From the NCBI GenBank assembly GCA_964541595.1, contig CAZIRO010000013.1, positions 1 through 29,571 on the forward strand: 29,571 bases of DNA, in the 5' to 3' direction. The DNA comes from CAZIRO01 sp964541595 (lineage in GTDB: Bacteria > Acidobacteriota > HRBIN11). Of this stretch, positions 1 to 8,642 are shown piece by piece. The position numbers and the translations under genes were made by a program. The notes below the pieces were generated by a model. That model was not told the origin of the DNA. It worked only from the letters and a program-made list of their open reading frames with translations, and did no database searches. How positions within the stretch are numbered: position 1 is the stretch's first letter; the number at the start of each line of letters is the position of its first letter.

Positions 1-54
1 TAGCGCATGACCGCATGGGGACCCACGGTGTCCCATGGCCTGTCCCGATTTCAG
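1..54 (+). repeat. Palindromic heptamer-core element, copy A (right end only)
   Basis: This is the right end of a repeat element cut by the window start. Its first 50 bases match 9216-9265 of copy B with a single C/T difference. It ends in the inverted terminus GGCCTGTCCCGATTTCAG. A subterminal hairpin is visible at 18-34 (GGGAC, 7-nt loop, GTCCC). It lies upstream of rplU. Unlike the other copies, no clear -35 box follows about 10 bp beyond the end. Confidence 0.85.
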
Positions 55-148
55 CGGAAACCGGGATCGGGACGGAAGATGCAATACAGGCACACCGATC
101 GAAATATGCGCCGGTAGATCCCCGACGTCGGTGACAGGAGTCATGACC

Positions 149-478
149 ATGGAATACGCCATCGTTGAATTCGGTGGGAAACAGTACATCATGCGTCCGG
201 GCCAACTCGTACGTCTGGAAAAGATCAACCAGGCCGAAGGCAGTTCAGTGGAATTCCGTGCAGTCTACCTTGTCCGGACGGATGCAGGGACCGAAGTGGC
301 CGCAAATCACGAACCGTTGCCGTATATTGTGCGGGGGACCATCGTCCGCCATGAACGGGCGAAAAAGATCATTGTGTTCAAAAAACGCCGGAAAGAACAG
401 TATAAGAAAAAGCAGGGCCACCGCCAGTGGATGACACTGGTGCGGATTGAAGAAATCCGACCGGCAGAAAAGGAATAA
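149..478 (+). CDS. rplU: Large ribosomal subunit protein bL21
   Basis: This encodes ribosomal protein L21 of the 50S subunit, which contacts 23S rRNA. The 109-residue product opens MEYAIVEFGGKQY and carries the family signature near the C-terminus (KIIVFKKRRKEQYKKKQGHR), a normal length for the family. The start is set at the ATG at 149 because AGGAG at 136-140 is 8 bases upstream; the in-frame ATG at 143 would be only 2 bases from it, and the in-frame codons upstream to 35 resemble no L21. It heads the L21-L27-Obg cluster common in bacteria. No ysxB/prp gene lies between it and rpmA. Confidence 0.97.
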   Translation: MEYAIVEFGGKQYIMRPGQLVRLEKINQAEGSSVEFRAVYLVRTDAGTEVAANHEPLPYIVRGTIVRHERAKKIIVFKKRRKEQYKKKQGHRQWMTLVRIEEIRPAEKE

Positions 479-584
479 GAGGGGCTCGGGTCTCAGGGAA
501 ATTGCACGAGTGCGTGGACATACTGCAACCGCATCGCAGCGATTGGTACTCCATTTCCCCAACGGTCTCCCACGGACGTCCATG

Positions 585-613
585 CTGGATATGCAGGATG
601 GCAGGAATATAAT
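585..613 (+). promoter_or_regulatory. Possible internal promoter before rpmA
   Basis: A perfect TATAAT at 608-613 lies in the 177-base gap between rplU and rpmA. The -35 region 17 bases upstream (CTGGAT at 585-590) is a poor match, so this is only a candidate secondary promoter. Confidence 0.3.
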
Positions 614-655
614 ATATACAGGTGATATGTGTACCTCCGGAACAGAGGGACAACG

Positions 656-925
656 ATGGCGCATAAAAAGGGCCAGGGAAGTTCGCGTAACGGACGGGAC
701 AGTCACCCCAAACACCTCGGTGTGAAACGGTTCGACGGACAGTTCGTGCGGGCAGGGTCCATTCTTGTGCGTCAACGGGGGACCCCCATCCGGCCCGGTC
801 GCAATGTCGGGGTGGGCAGGGACTGGACGCTATTTGCCAAAGTGGATGGTATCGTCAAATTTGAATCCAAAGGGCGTATGGGCCGGTACGTTCACGTTCT
901 GCCGGTCGAGAGCCCATCGCACTGA
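656..925 (+). CDS. rpmA: Large ribosomal subunit protein bL27
   Basis: This encodes ribosomal protein L27, whose basic N-terminal tail reaches toward the peptidyl transferase centre. The 89-residue product begins MAHKKGQGSSRNGRDSHPK, the conserved family start, with AGAGGGA at 644-650 as ribosome-binding site. The N-terminus lacks the cleavable extension seen in Firmicutes L27, consistent with the absence of a Prp protease gene between rplU and rpmA. The stop codon overlaps the obg ATG by one base, so the two are translationally coupled. Confidence 0.97.
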   Translation: MAHKKGQGSSRNGRDSHPKHLGVKRFDGQFVRAGSILVRQRGTPIRPGRNVGVGRDWTLFAKVDGIVKFESKGRMGRYVHVLPVESPSH

Positions 926-1971
926 TGTTTGTCGACGTTGTTGAAATCACCGTACAAGCCGGAGACGGCGGCAACGGGTGTGTGTCGTTCCGAAGAGAGA
1001 AATATGTGCCACGGGGTGGTCCGGACGGCGGGGACGGCGGTCGGGGTGGACACATCTACTGCATTGCTGACCCCAATCTGAACACGCTGCATCCCTTTAC
1101 GTACCACCGCCGCTTTCAGGCAGAACGCGGACAGCACGGACGCGGGAAAAACCAGACGGGACGTAACGGACGGGATCTATACATTCGCGTTCCCGTCGGT
1201 ACGTTGATTTACGATGCAGACGGGCGACTCGTCGCCGATCTGACGGAACCCGGCCAGGTCGTGCTCGTTGCGCGCGGTGGAAAGGGCGGACGCGGCAATG
1301 CGCGGTTCGCAACCCCCACGGATCAGGCGCCGCGATATGCGGAACCCGGCGAACCCGGTGAACGTCGTCGATTACGGCTGGAACTCAAGATCCTGGCCGA
1401 CGTTGGTCTGGTGGGGTTCCCGAACGTCGGAAAGTCGACACTGATTGCCACCGTATCGTCCGCGCGACCCAGGATCGCACCGTACCCCTTTACGACCACG
1501 ACACCGCACCTCGGGGTCGTGTTCTGGAAACACTACCGGCGGTTTGTGATGGCGGACATTCCGGGTATCATCGAGGGCGCCGCTCACGGACGGGGTCTGG
1601 GACTGGATTTTCTCCGGCATATTGAACGCACACGCCTGTTGCTGATACTCATCGACGCCTCTCCGCTGGCGGAACCGCCGGAACGCGCTTATACCGTGTT
1701 GCTGAACGAGCTGGCGCACTATTCGCCGAAACTGCTGGAGCGACCGCGTGCGGTGGTCGCCACCAAACTGGATATTGCCGAACCCGATCGTGTGGCGACC
1801 CTGCGGCGTATTACGGCGCAGACGGATACACCGTTCTTCGCCATTTCGGCCCATACCGGCACGGGCCTCGAACCACTGCTCGACTGGATCGTGCATACCC
1901 TGGAACGTACGGCATCTGCAGAATCCATTCTGGAATCCTCTACACTTCAGCGAGGTGGACAACGTCGGTGA
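925..1971 (+). CDS. obg: Obg family GTPase, ribosome assembly
   Basis: This is the essential Obg/CgtA GTPase that acts in late 50S subunit assembly and stress control. The 348-residue protein has the glycine-rich Obg fold at about 1-158 (GGPDGGDGGRGG at 31-42) and a G domain. G1 is GFPNVGKST at 164-172, G3 is DIPG at 211-214, and G5 is ISAHTGTG near 307-314. G4 reads TKLD at 280-283 instead of the usual NKxD; this may be a lineage variant and should still contact guanine through the Asp. There is no C-terminal OCT domain. It sits between rpmA (1-base overlap) and nadD (4-base overlap). Confidence 0.97.
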   Translation: MFVDVVEITVQAGDGGNGCVSFRREKYVPRGGPDGGDGGRGGHIYCIADPNLNTLHPFTYHRRFQAERGQHGRGKNQTGRNGRDLYIRVPVGTLIYDADGRLVADLTEPGQVVLVARGGKGGRGNARFATPTDQAPRYAEPGEPGERRRLRLELKILADVGLVGFPNVGKSTLIATVSSARPRIAPYPFTTTTPHLGVVFWKHYRRFVMADIPGIIEGAAHGRGLGLDFLRHIERTRLLLILIDASPLAEPPERAYTVLLNELAHYSPKLLERPRAVVATKLDIAEPDRVATLRRITAQTDTPFFAISAHTGTGLEPLLDWIVHTLERTASAESILESSTLQRGGQRR

Positions 1972-2645
1972 CACATTGGGTACTCTTTGGGGGTCGATTC
2001 GATCCGGTCCATCGCGGACATCTGGCCGTCATCGACTGGTGGCACCGGCGTCACCGGACACTGCGACGGGTGGTCGTCATTCCCGTGGGCCGGCCACCGC
2101 ACCGTCCGGTAGAGACCACCACGCCATTCCACCACCGTTATGCGATGCTGGCGCTTGCGTTGCGGGACCGTCCATGGACCGTGATCTGGGATGATGAACT
2201 GTACCGCCCGGGCGCCAGTTACACCATCGATACCCTGCACCGGTTCGCCGACCGCACCGGTGCCCGACCGGACGAAATCATCTTCGTAATGGGTGCCGAC
2301 GCGTTCCTGTCGCTGCACACCTGGCACCGGTTTCCGGAACACCTGAACCACTGTACATTTGCCGTATTTCATCGGCCCCCGCATTCGTTCAACGCGATCC
2401 GAACGTATCATCATCGGTACCTTCCGGACGTTCCGCTGGTGAACGGACACCCTGACCCATGGCCGAAACCGCCCGCGGTCGTATGGTTACCGGACCTTAC
2501 GGTGGACATCGCGTCCACCCGTATTCGAGATGCCTGCCGCAGCGGCCGCCCCTTTCACATATGGGTACCGCCGAGTGTCGCAGCGTATATTCAGCGGTAT
2601 CGTCTGTATACCTCATTTCACTCGCCAGGAGGGAGTGCTGCATGA
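1968..2645 (+). CDS. nadD: Nicotinate-nucleotide adenylyltransferase
   Basis: This enzyme transfers AMP from ATP to nicotinate mononucleotide to form deamido-NAD in NAD synthesis. The 225-residue protein has the nucleotidyltransferase motif GGRFDPVHRGH at residues 8-18 and a C-terminal STRIRDACRSG segment matching the family ISSTxIR motif. The start is GTG at 1968, overlapping the obg stop (GTGA), with GAGGTGG at 1953-1959 as ribosome-binding site. It overlaps rsfS by 4 bases (ATGA). The obg-nadD-rsfS order is widespread in bacteria. Confidence 0.95.
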   Translation: MTHWVLFGGRFDPVHRGHLAVIDWWHRRHRTLRRVVVIPVGRPPHRPVETTTPFHHRYAMLALALRDRPWTVIWDDELYRPGASYTIDTLHRFADRTGARPDEIIFVMGADAFLSLHTWHRFPEHLNHCTFAVFHRPPHSFNAIRTYHHRYLPDVPLVNGHPDPWPKPPAVVWLPDLTVDIASTRIRDACRSGRPFHIWVPPSVAAYIQRYRLYTSFHSPGGSAA

Positions 2646-3046
2646 ACACCACATTGCCGGACTTCTGCTATCAGGCTGCGGAAGCAGCCCTGGAAAAGAA
2701 GGCAGAAAAGGTCCTCATTCTGGACGTACGCGCGATCTGTGACTACACCCGGTACATCATGATCTGTCATGGCGAAGTGCCGCCACAGATCCACGCGATC
2801 GTGGACGCGATCCGCGATCGACTCGACCGGACCCTTCACCTGCACCATATGGAGGGATACGAAACCGCGCGCTGGGTCATTCTGGACTACTATGATTTTG
2901 TGATTCATGTCTTCGATGAGGACACCCGGTATTATTACAACCTCGAGGATCTCTGGGTGGACGCGCCGCACTGGTGGTTCCGCGAAGACGGGTCCCCATT
3001 GATCATGTTGCCCACAGGCGCGGCCTCCAATGAGGAACACCCCTGA
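2642..3046 (+). CDS. rsfS: Ribosomal silencing factor RsfS
   Basis: RsfS binds ribosomal protein L14 and blocks subunit joining when nutrients are limiting. The 134-residue product has the DUF143 pattern: VLILDVRAICDYTRYIMIC near the N-terminus, then GYETARWVILDYYDFVIHVF and YYNLEDLWVDAP. The ATG at 2642 overlaps the nadD stop and is preceded by AGGAGGGAG at 2627-2635, so expression is coupled. The last 20 or so residues extend slightly beyond the conserved domain. Confidence 0.95.
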   Translation: MNTTLPDFCYQAAEAALEKKAEKVLILDVRAICDYTRYIMICHGEVPPQIHAIVDAIRDRLDRTLHLHHMEGYETARWVILDYYDFVIHVFDEDTRYYYNLEDLWVDAPHWWFREDGSPLIMLPTGAASNEEHP

Positions 3047-3091
3047 CGGCGAGTGGTACACCCGTATCCATATACGGAGGAAACCCGGCGC

Positions 3092-4441
3092 ATGCGGATC
3101 ACGTTCATTGCTCCCGCACGTCATATACAGATCCGCGGTGATCTCCCGGAACACCGGGGCGTCGGTGGCGGGATCACTGCGCTCATCCGCGTAGCCCGGG
3201 CACTGGCCGATCTGGGACATACGGTCACCGTGATCGCGCACGTGCCCGTACCGCACACGCACGCGGGTGTCCGGTACATTTCCCTGGATGCTCCTGAATC
3301 ACTCGAGACGGACGTCCTGATCGTAACGATCACTGCACCCGCCTGGGAACCCGAACTCCTGACGAAATGGCGTATCCCAGCACGCCTGTGCATCGCATGG
3401 ATCCACGGCGCTGAACTGCACGCATTCCCCGAGAACCCTGACGTGGTCTATGTTCCCAGCCATTTTCTGCGATCCGATTTACCCCGACACTGGCCCATCA
3501 CAAGAACACGGTTGTGGGTTACCCCGAACGGGGTTCCGGACGACTGGCCGGACCCGGATCCGTTGCAGCATACCGGGGATACTGCGCCGTTGCGGCTCGT
3601 CTATGTCGGGACACCTGCCAAGGGTTGCGACGCAGCCGTTCGGGTCACCCAACGGCTGCGCGCCATGGGATTGAATGTAGAACTGCACGTATACGGCGGC
3701 GGCGCGCTGTACGGGCAGTCGGAACCATCCCGGCGGTCCCAACCGCCCGGTACGGTCTTTCACGGTACCGTGCCGCAACCTGTCCTGTATCGGCGCCTGT
3801 CGGCGCATACGTTCGCACTGTTTCTGCAACACATCCAGGACGCGTTCGGACTCGCGCTACTGGAAACGATGCGTGCGGGAGTCATTCCGATCGCGAGCTC
3901 CGTCGGCGCATACCCCGAACTCGTTCGTTCCGGATGGAACGGGTTTCTCATCGAAGGCGATCCACTGGACGATACCACGATCGAACGCGCGGCGGCTCTC
4001 ATCCGGTTCTGCACGGATCATCCGGAATATATGGCCTACATGCGTGAGCAGGCGCGGCGGTCGGTGATCTGGACATGGTCGCGTACGGCCCGGGCATGGA
4101 CCGTCCACTGGCAGATCCTGCTCGGTCGTACTGTACCGCCAGAGATCGATCCGCAATGGGGTGTCTGTCCCGAATGCGGCGGTCCGTGGTGGGCACTGGC
4201 AGACGGCTATCACTGCGGCCGATGCGGTCGATACCAGAGTGAACTCCAGTTTACCGATCCGCGTGTTGTGCAATCCGAACTCATGCATTTACGCCGTCAG
4301 GCAGCAACCTGGGCATTGATCGAACGTTCCCGGGGATTTCGCCTGCTGCGTAAGTACTGGCAGTGGCGACAGTGGCTGCGTGACAGGATCGCCGATCTGC
4401 GCTGCGGAAAGCCGTCATCCCCGTCCGATGACGTTCCCTGA
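3092..4441 (+). CDS. GT4-like glycosyltransferase with C-terminal zinc ribbon
   Basis: This is a GT-B fold glycosyltransferase of the GT4 type; the sugar and acceptor are unknown. In the 449-residue product the N-terminal half has a glycine-rich loop (GVGGGI) and a PNGVPDDWPD segment. The C-terminal half has LRLVYVGTPAKGCD and the nucleotide-sugar motif DAFGLALLETMRAGVIPIAS. After the catalytic region comes a Cys4 zinc-ribbon pattern, CPEC, then 12 residues, then CGRC (about 4168-4233), which is not a usual part of GT4 enzymes. The start at 3092 (MRITFIAPA) follows GGAGG at 3076-3080 with an 11-base gap; GTG at 3053 is an alternative. It follows rsfS by 45 bases. Confidence 0.85.
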   Translation: MRITFIAPARHIQIRGDLPEHRGVGGGITALIRVARALADLGHTVTVIAHVPVPHTHAGVRYISLDAPESLETDVLIVTITAPAWEPELLTKWRIPARLCIAWIHGAELHAFPENPDVVYVPSHFLRSDLPRHWPITRTRLWVTPNGVPDDWPDPDPLQHTGDTAPLRLVYVGTPAKGCDAAVRVTQRLRAMGLNVELHVYGGGALYGQSEPSRRSQPPGTVFHGTVPQPVLYRRLSAHTFALFLQHIQDAFGLALLETMRAGVIPIASSVGAYPELVRSGWNGFLIEGDPLDDTTIERAAALIRFCTDHPEYMAYMREQARRSVIWTWSRTARAWTVHWQILLGRTVPPEIDPQWGVCPECGGPWWALADGYHCGRCGRYQSELQFTDPRVVQSELMHLRRQAATWALIERSRGFRLLRKYWQWRQWLRDRIADLRCGKPSSPSDDVP

Positions 4442-4508
4442 AGCGTACGACGTGGATGCATGCACGAAAAAACGGTTAAAATACCTGAAACCACCCGTAC
4501 ACAAACGC

Positions 4509-5408
4509 ATGACGACAACAATGGATACTTCAACACAGGCTTCTGAGCCATTGCATCTGATCATCGTGACCGGCCTGTCCGGTTCGGGAAAGAGCGGTGT
4601 GCTGAAGAGCCTGGAAGACCTGCAGTACTTCTGTATCGATAACCTGCCGCCGCGGATCCTGCCGACACTCGTCCGCGCAATTCAGCGATGGTTACCGGAC
4701 GTCCGCCGAATTGCCGTGACCATTGACGTGCGCGAACGGGAGTTCCTGCATGATTTTCCCCGTGTGTACCACTACCTCAGGCGCAAACCCATCCACATCG
4801 AAGTCGTCTTCCTCGAGGCGGACGAACATGTATTGCTCCGGCGGTTCAATGAGACCCGCCGTCCCCATCCGCTGGCGTACGATCGGCCGATCATCGAAGG
4901 AATCCGTGCGGAGCGGGTACTGCTGCAACCGATCCGTCAACTCGCGGACCGGATCATTGACACGAGCGCCATTACCGTGCACCAACTTCGGCGGTTTATC
5001 TTTCAAACGTATGGACCGCCGTCCGTCGACATTCCCATTCTGCAGTTCATCAGTTTCGGATACCGGTACGGGTTACCCTTTCATGCGGACCTCGTATGGG
5101 ATGCACGGTTTCTGCCGAATCCGCATTTTGAACCCACACTGCGTCCGCGCACGGGACTGGACCCGGACGTGCGTCGTTATGTGATGAGCGTTCCGGAAGC
5201 CCGACGGTTCATCCAGCTGATCAATCGAACGCTGACGTTTTTGCTGCCCCAGTATCGGCTGGAAAACAAACACTACGTCACCATCGCGGTCGGCTGCACG
5301 GGCGGACGGCACCGTTCTGTGGCCATTGTGGAGTCACTGGCAGCGTACTGGAAGCGAAAGGGGTGGCGCGTCGAGATTGAGCACCGGGACATGGACAAAC
5401 CGCAGTAA
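4509..5408 (+). CDS. rapZ: RapZ/YvcJ family nucleotide-binding protein
   Basis: RapZ-type proteins bind nucleotides; in enterobacteria RapZ is an RNA adapter controlling glucosamine-6-phosphate synthase, but the role here is unknown. The product is 299 residues. Walker A GLSGSGKS lies at 22-29, followed by CIDNLPP. The C-terminal RNA-binding-type motif GCTGGRHRSV starts near 262, and the tail is basic. The start is uncertain: ATG at 4509 and ATG at 4521 both fit, neither with a strong ribosome-binding site. In-frame codons upstream, overlapping the glycosyltransferase, look non-coding. A TAAAAT at 4477-4482 could be a weak -10 box. Confidence 0.92.
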   Translation: MTTTMDTSTQASEPLHLIIVTGLSGSGKSGVLKSLEDLQYFCIDNLPPRILPTLVRAIQRWLPDVRRIAVTIDVREREFLHDFPRVYHYLRRKPIHIEVVFLEADEHVLLRRFNETRRPHPLAYDRPIIEGIRAERVLLQPIRQLADRIIDTSAITVHQLRRFIFQTYGPPSVDIPILQFISFGYRYGLPFHADLVWDARFLPNPHFEPTLRPRTGLDPDVRRYVMSVPEARRFIQLINRTLTFLLPQYRLENKHYVTIAVGCTGGRHRSVAIVESLAAYWKRKGWRVEIEHRDMDKPQ

Positions 5409-5409
5409 G

Positions 5410-5438
5410 TTGCATTGCATGTCGGGAAACATTAATTT
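5410..5438 (+). promoter_or_regulatory. Promoter of guaB
   Basis: TTGCAT at 5410-5415, a 17-base spacer and TAATTT at 5433-5438 lie in the AT-rich gap between rapZ and guaB. The TTGCA type of -35 box recurs in most promoters of this window. Confidence 0.6.
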
Positions 5439-5467
5439 CTAAAAAATTCATTCAGGAGGTCAAAGGA

Positions 5468-6934
5468 GTGGTGTTCAAGGAGATCGTGGAGGGACTGACG
5501 TTTGACGATGTGTTACTGGAACCGCGCTACTCGCGGGTACTCCCGCAGGAGACCGACGTTCGGACACATTTTTCCCGAAATATACCGTTGAATATTCCCA
5601 TCGTCAGTGCGGCCATGGATACGGTGACGGAAGCACGGATGGCGATCGCGATGGCCCAGAACGGGGGGATGGGTGTGATTCATCGGAACCTCTCGATCGC
5701 CGATCAGGTCCGTGAGGTCCAGAAAGTCAAACGGTATGAAAGCGGGATCGTCCACGATCCCATCACCATCACGCCGGACGCGCCCGTCACGCAGGCCCGC
5801 CAGATCATGGCGGCTCACGGTATCTCGGGGATTCCGGTCGTACGCGACGGCCTACTTGTGGGCATTGTGACCACGCGTGATCTGCAGTTTGCCCGCGATC
5901 CGTTGCGTCCCGTTGAAGAAGTCATGACGCCCCGGGAACGGCTGATTACGGCACCGGTGGACATCACCCTGGAACAGGCGCAGGAGATGCTATATCGTCA
6001 CCGCATTGAGAAACTCCCCATTGTCGATGCGCAGGGGCATCTGCGCGGATTGATTACGGCCAAAGACCTCATCAAAACTGCACAGTTCCCAATGGCCGTT
6101 AAAGACGCACAGGGTCGCCTGCGTGTGGCCGCAGCCGTCGGCGTGCAGGACACTGCAGAACGTGCCAGTGCATTGATCGAGAGCCAGGTCGACCTGCTCG
6201 TGATCGATACGGCCCATGCGCACAGCCAGCGCGTTCTGGATGCGCTCTCCTACCTGAAATCGAAATGGCCGGACGTCGACGTGGTCGTCGGGAACATTGC
6301 CACCGAAGAAGCCGCACGGGAATTGATCCGGCGCGGGGCGGACGGGTTGAAGGTCGGGATCGGCCCGGGGAGCATCTGTACCACACGTGTCGTCACCGGT
6401 GTGGGTGTACCGCAGATCACGGCCATCATGCGCGTGGCCGCTGTTGCCCACGAGGCCGGGGTACCCGTGATCGCGGATGGGGGGATCCGGTACTCCGGTG
6501 ACATCACGAAAGCGATTGCGGCGGGAGCGGACGCCGTCATGGTGGGGAACCTGCTGGCCGGAACGGACGAGAGTCCCGGCGAACTGATCCTGTACCAGGG
6601 ACGTTCGTACAAGGTGTATCGGGGAATGGGATCCATCGGCGCATTGGCTCAGGGGCGCAGTCGGGATCGATACGGACAGGATGGAATCGAGGATACGGCC
6701 AAGATCGTACCGGAGGGTGTGGAAGGACGCGTCCCCTATCGGGGTTCGGTGACGCAGGTGTTGCAGCAACTCGTCGGGGGACTGCGCGCGGGCATGGGAT
6801 ATTGCGGTTGCCGCACGATCGCCGAACTGCAGACCCAGACACGATTCATTCGTATCACGTGGGCCGGCTATCGGGAAAGTCACGTGCACGATGTCACGAT
6901 CACGAAAGAAACACCGAACTATCACGTGGAATGA
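5468..6934 (+). CDS. guaB: IMP dehydrogenase
   Basis: This enzyme oxidises IMP to XMP with NAD, the committed step of GMP synthesis. The 488-residue protein is full length. The catalytic loop GPGSICTTR holds Cys304, and the mobile flap carries RYGQD. A pair of CBS domains sits at about 95-205, the usual site of allosteric nucleotide binding. The GTG start at 5468 is 7 bases after AGGAGGT at 5454-5460; GTG at 5471 is also possible. It has its own promoter and overlaps the next gene by 44 bases. Confidence 0.97.
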   Translation: MVFKEIVEGLTFDDVLLEPRYSRVLPQETDVRTHFSRNIPLNIPIVSAAMDTVTEARMAIAMAQNGGMGVIHRNLSIADQVREVQKVKRYESGIVHDPITITPDAPVTQARQIMAAHGISGIPVVRDGLLVGIVTTRDLQFARDPLRPVEEVMTPRERLITAPVDITLEQAQEMLYRHRIEKLPIVDAQGHLRGLITAKDLIKTAQFPMAVKDAQGRLRVAAAVGVQDTAERASALIESQVDLLVIDTAHAHSQRVLDALSYLKSKWPDVDVVVGNIATEEAARELIRRGADGLKVGIGPGSICTTRVVTGVGVPQITAIMRVAAVAHEAGVPVIADGGIRYSGDITKAIAAGADAVMVGNLLAGTDESPGELILYQGRSYKVYRGMGSIGALAQGRSRDRYGQDGIEDTAKIVPEGVEGRVPYRGSVTQVLQQLVGGLRAGMGYCGCRTIAELQTQTRFIRITWAGYRESHVHDVTITKETPNYHVE

Positions 6935-8642
6935 GTCCCCCGATCGGAACCGTGGCACCATTTGTATCGCACTGGTCATTGTATGGATCTGCACCCTGCA
7001 CTGGGCCTGTACAAACGGCGATTCCCGCGTCATTTTATCGGATGTCCTGACCGTCGGGATCGAAACCGATCCGCAGCACCTCGACCCCCGTATCGGTACG
7101 GATAAGATGTCGTATAACTTCCACCGGTTGATTTATAGCGGTTTGCTGCAGCGTGATCGCCGGGACCGATTGCAACCGGATCTGGCAGAGCAGTGGTGGT
7201 GGGAAGACGATCGTACGCTGGTGTTCCGGCTGCGTTCCGACGTGCGGTTTCACAACGGTCGGCCCCTACGTGCGGCCGATGTGGTATACACCTACCGATC
7301 CATTCTGAACGGACGTGTGATCACTCCCAAACGGGGAGCGTTTCGCTCCATTCAGCGTGTATTCGCACGGGACGATCATACGGTGGTATTTGTACTCCGC
7401 GTGCCAGACGCGAGTCTGCTCGTGAGCCTGACGCTCGGGATCGTTCCCGCCGGCTGGTCGATCGAACGGGGACCGCCCATCGGCACCGGACCGTACCGCT
7501 GGCGGTATGGACAACGCGGACGGGAGTACGTGCTCGTGCGGTACGAACGGTATCACGGACCCCGGCCACAGACACGGGTGCTGCGTTTCCGGGTGATCCC
7601 GGACGCCATGGTCCGCCTGTTCGAACTCGAAGAGGGCAGTATCGACCTCGCGATCAACAATCTGCCGATAGACGTGCTGCGCCGGCGCTGGACCCATCTG
7701 AAGTTCGTCATTGCACCGTCGTCTTCAGTCACTTATCTGGCGTTTCATCTTCGCGATCCGATCCTGCGGGACCTGCGCGTTCGGCAGGCCATTGTCCATG
7801 CGATCCCCCGCACCGCGATCATCCGGCATCTCTTTTACAATACTGCCCGACCCGCACGCAGTCTGCTGCACCCGACGCACTGGGCATATGCACCGGATCT
7901 TCCGGAAATTCCGTACGACCCCGAACGGGCGAGGGCGTTGCTTGACGCCGCCGGATGGCCTGATCCGGATGGGGATGGTCCGCACATGCGGTTTCGCCTC
8001 ACATACAAGACCACCACACGCCCGGATCGGCGGGAGATCGCCGAAGTCATTCAATACGCATTGCGTCAGATCGGGATCGACGTACGGATCGAGACCATGG
8101 AATGGGGCACGTTTTATTACGATATCACCCACGGCAACTTTCAGATGTACGCCCTGTCCTGGATCGGGGTGTCGGATCCCGATATTTACACCCTGGTGTT
8201 CCACAGCCGGTCGGTGCCGCCGCACGGGGCCAACCGCGGGTTCTACCTCAATCCGGAACTCGACCGACTGCTGGATACCGCCCGGCGTCTCCGGGACATC
8301 CAGCAACGGAAGCGGATCTATCATCGGGTTCAGCACATCATTGCACGTGATCTGCCCTATGTCATTCTCTGGTATGAACCGAACATCGCGGGGATGCAAA
8401 ACACCGTGCAGGGATTCCGGTTTTATCCGAACGCCGATTTCTATGCGCTCGTGTTCGTACGCAAGAGCGGGAAAGCACCGCGGGAAAAAGCGACGACAGA
8501 AAAGTCACATGGCAGAAAAGTCACATGGAGCCACCGCGATCGGTTGTGTTCGTTCCGTTACTGCATCCGTCCCTTCACGTCACTTTGCTTTCGTCACCCC
8601 TCTCCCGTCTTTTTCTCTCTGCGTACTGCTCGGCATCGATGA
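6891..8642 (+). CDS. Family 5 ABC substrate-binding protein (DppA/OppA-like)
   Basis: This is a periplasmic solute-binding protein of the peptide/nickel/opine type. The N-terminus has a long basic stretch, then a hydrophobic segment ending ICTLHWAC, an imperfect lipobox, so it may be membrane-anchored. The mature part has family 5 landmarks: VGIETDPQHLDPR, the VVYTYRSIL region, IGTGPYRW, and YDPERARALLDAAGWPDPDGDG. No permease or ATPase gene lies nearby, so it is an orphan. The ATG at 6891 lies inside guaB; no in-frame start exists after the guaB stop before the signal segment. The conserved fold ends near YALVFVRK. About 55 more residues follow, over a 16-bp tandem duplication and antisense to the DUF1858 gene, which suggests loss of an earlier stop. 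Confidence 0.88.
   Translation: MSRSRKKHRTITWNESPDRNRGTICIALVIVWICTLHWACTNGDSRVILSDVLTVGIETDPQHLDPRIGTDKMSYNFHRLIYSGLLQRDRRDRLQPDLAEQWWWEDDRTLVFRLRSDVRFHNGRPLRAADVVYTYRSILNGRVITPKRGAFRSIQRVFARDDHTVVFVLRVPDASLLVSLTLGIVPAGWSIERGPPIGTGPYRWRYGQRGREYVLVRYERYHGPRPQTRVLRFRVIPDAMVRLFELEEGSIDLAINNLPIDVLRRRWTHLKFVIAPSSSVTYLAFHLRDPILRDLRVRQAIVHAIPRTAIIRHLFYNTARPARSLLHPTHWAYAPDLPEIPYDPERARALLDAAGWPDPDGDGPHMRFRLTYKTTTRPDRREIAEVIQYALRQIGIDVRIETMEWGTFYYDITHGNFQMYALSWIGVSDPDIYTLVFHSRSVPPHGANRGFYLNPELDRLLDTARRLRDIQQRKRIYHRVQHIIARDLPYVILWYEPNIAGMQNTVQGFRFYPNADFYALVFVRKSGKAPREKATTEKSHGRKVTWSHRDRLCSFRYCIRPFTSLCFRHPSPVFFSLRTARHR
8497..8528 (+). repeat. Two-copy 16-bp tandem duplication
   Basis: CAGAAAAGTCACATGG occurs at 8497-8512 and again, perfectly, at 8513-8528. 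It lies within the non-conserved 3' end of the binding-protein gene. Sixteen bases is not a multiple of three, so the duplication changed the downstream reading frame and may have produced the present C-terminal tail. Confidence 0.9.

Noticed and set aside
61..75. A further element terminus (GGGATCGGGACGG) just after copy A
   Set aside because: One base is missing from the terminus and nothing else of the element follows.
502..515. Third copy of the TTGCAC-NN-GTGCAA palindrome (TTGCAC-GA-GTGCGT) between rplU and rpmA
   Set aside because: Two mismatches in one half-site, and the position relative to a promoter is unclear; probably chance.
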